This document shows positions 58,498 to 64,000 of a stretch of DNA of 64,000 nucleotides, in pieces. The translations under genes and the position numbers were made by a program. Source of the stretch: Unio delphinus (taxonomy: Eukaryota; Mollusca; Bivalvia; Unionida; Unionidae); the NCBI GenBank assembly GCA_029339505.1, contig JAQISU010000210.1, positions 10,027,501 through 10,091,500 on the forward strand, written 5' to 3'. Numbering within the stretch: position 1 is the first letter of the stretch; the number at the start of each line of letters is the position of its first letter. The notes below the pieces were generated by a model that was not told the DNA's origin, did not search any database, and saw only the letters and a list, made by a program, of their open reading frames with translations.

Positions 58498-59985
58498 GCA
58501 CAAGGGATAGAATGTTGGCGTAGACCTAAGTTAATTTCATGTAATGTGGATGAAATGTGTTTAAGTAGTGGAGTTGTGGAAATTGTGCATGATCTATCAA
58601 CGTAGCTGATCATAATGGCTGCCCACATGTGCTCGACAAATCGGTCCAAACTAGTCCAAAGTACCCACACCTTAGAAGTTATTGTAATATGAATTATTTT
58701 GCCAGAGTAGTATCAACATCTCAACATTCATAGATTTATATATAGAGTGAGAGTTGAAACAAGATACGGCCTAGTGTTTTAACAACGTACTTTTCAAGTC
58801 CATGCATGTTTGTTTTTTCCCAATGTGCATATATCCAGTAAGACTAACTATATACTGTACTCTGTTATAATTCAACTTGCAATCAACTTACATCCGTCAG
58901 ACACAAAATAAAGGAAGGTAAGATTACTTTTAACAATACTTACAATGTAGAAGGCCTATGTTAATATCGAGGAAAATCAGTTAGGAACATCCGGGAACTT
59001 TATTGACCTTTAAACTTAAATGATTTGGAAAGAACGAAACTATAGAGCCATGGGTGTCCTGGGGTAGTTTGTCGACGGCTGTTTGTTTGCAATCCATGAC
59101 TGCAATGGACTAGTTTTTTAACTGTACTTTCCTTACAATCCACCACCGGCTGGATCACTGACATTTTTTTATATATGAAAATTTTTATTACAGACACATA
59201 AGCTTATGTCCATTCTAAATAAGGCAGTCTGTGACGTTATGTGCATGCAAAATACGTGCTTCAACTATAACTGAGACGCCTTAGAAATATTGTCGCTGTG
59301 AGTAGCATGCCGTACCTAATTTATAATGGAAATACGTACCGGTGAGCCATACAAATGGAAAACAAGATAAAAGCGAAAGCATTTGATGATGAATAGTCAT
59401 TAGGTTATGAGAGAAAATGATATGTAGGAATTGAAGGTCAATGAAACCTAAATTGGCAACGAATGTTGCCTTGATATCTTTTGCAATAGAAAATATACAT
59501 ACCGTACATTCTTTTGGTTCTCTTTGTAGTAAATGCATTGCGTGTTACATGATGAACACATGTATTTAAGTATTAGTTGTTCCTATGAACATTTCAAGTA
59601 ATCCTATTTCACCGCATTATTACACTGGCTTTCTATAAGGAACGCTGGAGTAGCTGGTCGAATTTCATTTGCTTAAATGCAGTATTCCATGATATCTAAA
59701 TAAATGGCATGCACAAAACAAATATATACAGGTAGGAGTATATCGTAACATGACAAACCTGTATACGTCTGAATCTGTTCATAAGCAAGACCACTGATCA
59801 TTCAAGGACTACGTGATGATGACAGCAATGTGTTCAATAGTCCTACGATCATATTGAATGAATAAATTAACATATTCCTTCCATTAAATCAGTCATAAAT
59901 AAACATTTTATTTTGTGTTACCATCAGCAGTGTTCATTCTTATAATCCGATCCCAGCCCGGTTATCTTGTTACAAAAGATCTTGG
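58498..59985. other. Host DNA, no gene seen
   Basis: Unique AT-rich sequence; short frames lack domains. Confidence 0.4.
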
Positions 59986-60850
59986 AACGCATGACCAAAT
60001 ATACATCAATTCTATACCATTGGAATGCATGACAAAATATACATCAATTATATACCATTGGAATGCATGACTAAAATACGTCAATTATATACCATTGGAA
60101 TGCATGACTAAATATACGTCAATTATATACCTGACTAAATATACGTCAATTATATACCATTGGAATGCATGACTAAATATACGTCAATTATATACCTGAC
60201 TAAATATACGTCAATTCTATACCATTGGAACTCATGGCTTAATATGCATTAATTATATTGTATTGGAATGCATGAATAAATATACATCAATACGTCAATT
60301 ATATACCATTGGAATGCATGACTAAATATACGTCAATTATATACCTGACTAAATATACGTCAATTATATACCATTGGAATGCATGACTAAATATACGTCA
60401 ATTATATACCTGACTAAATATACGTCAATTCTATACCATTGGAACTCATGGCTTAATATGCATTAATTATATTGTATTGGAATGCATGAATAAATATACA
60501 TCAATACGTCAATTATATACCATTGGAATGCATGACTAAATATACGTCAATTATATACCTGACTAAATATACGTCAATTCTATACCATTGGAACTCATGG
60601 CTTAATATGCATTAATTATATTGTATTGGAATGCATGAATAAATATACATCAATACGTCAATTATATACCATTGGAATGCATGACTAAATATACTACATC
60701 AATTCTATACAATTGGATCGCATTACACAATATACATCAATTCTATAAAATTGGAACGCATGATTAAATGTAAATCAATTCTATACTATTGGAATGCGTG
60801 AATAAAAATAAATCAGTTATATACTATTGGAACTCATTAGAAAATTGGCT
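59986..60850. repeat. Minisatellite with higher-order structure
   Basis: Basic unit of about 38 bases (ATTGGAATGCATGACTAAAT then ATACGTCAATTATATACC), about 22 copies. A longer block containing GGAACTCATGGCTTAATATG and ATGAATAAATATACATCAAT is itself repeated three times (near 60200, 60430 and 60575). Confidence 0.9.
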
Positions 60851-61554
60851 TTTTTCTATACTATTGAAATGCAGGACTAAATGCAAAACAACTCTATCCT
60901 GTATGCAAGTTAGAACAAGATATTTACGTGAAGTAATTGACATGTAAATGTTTACACCTAGTTGAAAGAACATAAACGCACCTCTTCCCGACCTTGACCA
61001 CTTCATAAATTTACGTCACGACGATAGTCCTAAAGAGGGGTTACGACTCCACTTTAGAATCGGGAATTTTGGAAGCCACATCCGTCACACAGAATTGCTT
61101 ATGTTGTCAACTAATTGGAGTAAACACGACTACGACTGCAACAAATAAATTACTTACCGTAAAAAATTACTTACCGTAAAAAATTACTTACCGTAAAAGC
61201 AACAAAGACGAAACAAACAGAATGCACAGATCGTTAATGTGAGTTGCAATCCTCATGTGTAACATATATTTTGTAACTTCTATCTGTCATTCAGTGTACA
61301 AAATGAGTTATTTATATTCGGTATCTTCTAACCTGGTCATTTTTGTACTCTGTGAATAGGATATAATCTGTACTTTCTATCAGTTATTTCTGCACTGAGT
61401 CAATATTGATCTGTACATTATGTTAATTTGTACTAAGCGAGTAGTTTGTGTTCTGTACTTTCTATCGGTTATTTTTGTTCTACGCGAGTAAATTATTTTA
61501 TGTACTTTCTATCTTTGTCATTTTGGACTATGTATATCACTATCTGTCATCTTA
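60851..61554. other. Host DNA, no gene seen
   Basis: Includes a triple AAAAAATTACTTACCGTAA repeat at 61150-61200 and loosely repeated TTTGTACT...TTTCTATC words at 61260-61540. Confidence 0.4.
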
Positions 61555-61811
61555 AAGGCTCCGATTGGCCGAGTGGCCGAGTGGTCTAAAACGCTAACTG
61601 TTATGGATCACTGCCATCTTCCTTCTGTCTACCTGGGCTCGAGTCTCGGGCTCAGCCAATGTGGGTATGTGGGAAATCCTGCCGATGCTTCGCATGGGTC
61701 GGTGGTTCTTTCCGAGGATTTCCCGGGTTCTTTCTCCACCATTAATACTTACCGCCATGTATAGCCTATATTGTGCTGAAAAATGGCATTAAACTTTAAC
61801 AACAACAACCA
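61555..61811 (+). mobile_element. tRNA-derived SINE with (CAA)n tail, copy 2
   Basis: Same family as 58211-58497. The A box region GGCCGAGT is duplicated here; B box-like GGGCTCGAGTC; body and tail ATGGCATTAAACTTTAACAA match. The two copies differ by many substitutions, so they are independent and not recent. Confidence 0.88.
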
Positions 61812-62374
61812 TCTGTCATCTTTGCTCAAAATGATACGTGTATCTCTGTCATGTTTGTACTAACTGATACATGTATCTCGATATTTTTTGTACTGTCATG
61901 CTTGTAATTTATTTATATATCATCTTTATTACTTTATATTATCACTGTATTTATTTTAATGATGAATTTCTGTATGTATGTATTTAATTATTTATTTTAA
62001 GTATCAATTTATTTATGTATTTAATACTTTATTTGTTTTATTTATCAATTTATTTATGCATTTATCACTTTGTTTATATTATTTATCGATTTTTATTTAT
62101 GTATTTATCACCTTATTTATTTTTGTTATCACATTTTTTTTAAATTCTTGTTTTTAAATTTATCCATTATGTATAAATTTATCACTTTATCACTGTATAA
62201 CTTTATCCTTCGGAGATCCTTTAATTTGAAATGAAATCAACTATTTAAATGAAATCAACTCAGTTCAAAATAGATGCTCTATTGCATGTTGGGGCTGACT
62301 CCTGTAGCACAAATGTCTTCAATGCTGGGCTCACAAATGAATGACGATGGTTCCAATCCTACATGGCTTTGTAG
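61812..62374. other. AT-rich host DNA, no gene seen
   Basis: Runs of TTTATTTAT-type sequence at 61900-62170. No supported feature. Confidence 0.4.
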
Positions 62375-62534
62375 CAGTGGCGTAGCGAGGATATTTAGTG
62401 CCCAGGGCAAAACAACCAAATTTGCGCCCCCGGCTGCCCCTGTTGCGTTATGTTGATACGTTACACCGATTTAGACCCCATTTGGCGAATGCCCCACATG
62501 CCCCCCCCCCCCCCCCCCCGTCGCTACGCCACTG
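62375..62534. mobile_element. hAT-like MITE
   Basis: 14-bp perfect inverted ends CAGTGGCGTAGCGA (62375-62388) and TCGCTACGCCACTG (62521-62534), 160 bp long, with a run of about 20 C near the right end. Flanking octamers CTTTGTAG and CTTGGAAT match at five of eight positions, compatible with an old 8-bp hAT duplication. Confidence 0.75.
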
Positions 62535-62979
62535 CTTGGAATCTATATAAACATGTGTTTATAAAAAAAGCTGTCTGAAATGAACACTCGATAACGGTCC
62601 GAAGCAAGCATTAGTGTAAGGTCGGAAATGAGCACTAATTTAAGACCAGAAAAGAACACTTGTGAACCTTTATCTTGTGTTTCTGGTAAAATATCTTCCG
62701 GGTTACTCCACAATGGAGATCAATTCTTTACGTCTTGTAATTAACCCAATTGAATATTCAGAACAGTACATGGAACTAATTGATTGTGATTTGAATATTG
62801 ACCGTATGGTAGTTCTACAATAAGTTAGTTAATTGTTTTGTTATTGCATGAAGTCCAATATATTAGCTTAATTATTAAATTAACTAAATTATTAAAATTC
62901 ATCAAGACTGTAATACGCATTAACCTGCACATAATAGTGAGATCAAAATAAGTTATATTGCATAGTCATGAAGTATATA
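62535..62979. other. Host DNA, no gene seen
   Basis: No supported feature. Confidence 0.4.
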
Positions 62980-63485
62980 CACTGGAACCTCGGGTTACGA
63001 ACGCCTTGGAGTACGAACGATTCGGGTCACGAACAACGATTTTGAAGAATTTTTGTCTCGGTTCACGAACAGTGCCTCGAGTCACGAACCAAAGCCACGC
63101 GGTACGTACGCTAGTCTTGCATGTGTGCACAACCTCGCTTTGTCATTGATACGCTGTCACCGTTCAACGTTCCTTAGCAGTGGCGCAATGCTGAAGGTAT
63201 TTCACTGTTTTTAGGTGTGTACCACCTCCTTTATGAGTTCCGAGAAATCAAAAAGTGACGGTGATAGTAGGAAGCCGAAACGTATCACAGTGGACGTTGA
63301 GAAAGAAATAATTGCGAAACATGAGAGTGGCGTTTGTGTGTCCGACATCGCTAATGAGTACAGCAGTACTGTTCTTGGGTTCTGGAACGGATTGTTTGCA
63401 TTTACATTTATTTCAATGTTCCACTTCACGTACAATTCGGTTCACGAACCGAGTTCTGGAACGAATTAAGTTAGTGACCCGAGGT

Positions 63486-63491
<6 letters not shown>
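62980..63491 (+). mobile_element. Non-autonomous Tigger/pogo-type DNA transposon
   Basis: Imperfect inverted ends: TGGAACCTCGGGTTACGAAC on the left and, inverted, TGGAACCTCGGGTCACTAAC on the right; the left end is preceded by TA. Inside, the frame at 63233-63469 begins MSSEKSKSDGDSRKPKRITV and continues VEKEIIAKHESGVCVSDIANEY, the N-terminal helix-turn-helix of Tigger/pogo transposases, then breaks off. The catalytic core is deleted. Further AACGAACG-type words repeat inside. Confidence 0.8.
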
Positions 63492-63571
<80 letters not shown>

Positions 63572-63593
63572 GTGTGTGTGTGTGTGTGTGTGT
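63490..63593. repeat. (CT)n-(GT)n microsatellite
   Basis: Starts directly at the right end of the Tigger-type element. Confidence 0.95.
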
Positions 63594-64000
63594 TCGAAAG
63601 GGATGCTGTGTATTTTGTTTAGACCTCAACGTTGCTGTCCACTGCTTGTAAGTTGCAATCTTCAAAGGATACCTACTCGCCAGAAAAATAATCAGATAAA
63701 TGCACTAATTTTGTTTACGTTCGGTCTTGAAAAAAACCTAGTAAGAAACAGATGACTCGTTATGCTTAGTTCTGCATTTAAAATAAGTGAATTTTAGTTT
63801 AATTTGAAACTGTCGTTTTTTATTATGCTGCGCAGTTACAGGTGCGTATAAAAAGGAACAGCCGGCCCAATCATGTATTCATTCGATTAACTGACGGCAA
63901 GCGAGTTTATATCTGACATTCAAGATAAAGAAATTTTGCTTTCATTGTATTTGTTATGTTTTGCATCAACATACATGAAACCTGCCTACCGCTAAATACC
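63594..64000. other. Window end, possible promoter
   Basis: GTGCGTATAAAAAGGAAC at 63842-63859 is a good TATA-box-like sequence followed by GC-richer DNA. A transcript could start near 63880 and run out of the window; no coding frame is visible in what remains. Confidence 0.3.

Overview
This is a eukaryotic genomic window, probably from a marine invertebrate and most likely a bivalve or other mollusc. The evidence is the abundance of microsatellites and minisatellites, tRNA-derived SINEs with (CAA)n tails, a single-exon class A GPCR, and a large Polinton/Maverick element. The host assignment is inference. Nothing bacterial is present.

Bases 1-1558 are AT-rich flank with (TA)n/(TG)n and (CT)n microsatellites. 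Bases 1559-32503 are one complete Polinton/Maverick element, that is, an endogenous adintovirus-like element. It has 359-bp terminal inverted repeats starting AG and ending CT, flanked by a 6-bp TATATA duplication. Its open reading frames include a protein-primed family B DNA polymerase, a BIR (IAP-type) protein, an FtsK/HerA-type packaging ATPase, basic core proteins, an rve integrase with a C-terminal chromodomain, a penton-like minor capsid protein, a double-jelly-roll major capsid protein and an adenain-type protease. A young Ty3/Gypsy-type LTR retrotransposon (12679-23024, minus orientation, 4-bp ATAT duplication, two 1012-bp LTRs with no difference seen by eye) is nested in the 3' end of a small virion core protein gene. 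Without it the Polinton is about 20.6 kb.

Two systems stand out. First, the short genes at both ends of the Polinton are not followed by ordinary poly(A) signals. They are followed by stem-loops matching the metazoan replication-dependent histone mRNA 3' stem-loop (six-pair stem, UUUC or UCUC loop, ACCCA-like flank), each with a purine-rich histone-downstream-like element a few bases later. Five such cassettes are present, two of them inside or at the inner edge of the terminal repeats. Three right-end genes also share a near-identical promoter block just upstream of a TATA box. The interior genes are tightly packed and carry a different A-run/TATAAAA or GATAAAAG box, so the element seems to have two expression classes. 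Second, the LTR retrotransposon carries extra reading frames downstream of pol: a likely spliced exon with C2H2 zinc fingers and a KCTD-type BTB (potassium-channel tetramerisation) domain, which looks like host gene capture.

Right of the Polinton (32504-64000) the DNA is mostly host sequence, with one intact minus-strand class A GPCR (36668-38104) and many tandem repeats. It also holds decayed mobile elements: a second, unrelated and broken Polinton fragment (43440-45790: ATPase, zinc-ribbon/PLA2-like protein, integrase, HNH-like fragment), a Gypsy remnant lacking reverse transcriptase (48115-50090), two SINEs, a hAT-like MITE, an internally deleted Tigger/pogo element, and diverged dispersed repeats. 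All functional calls come from motifs read by eye; no database search was run.
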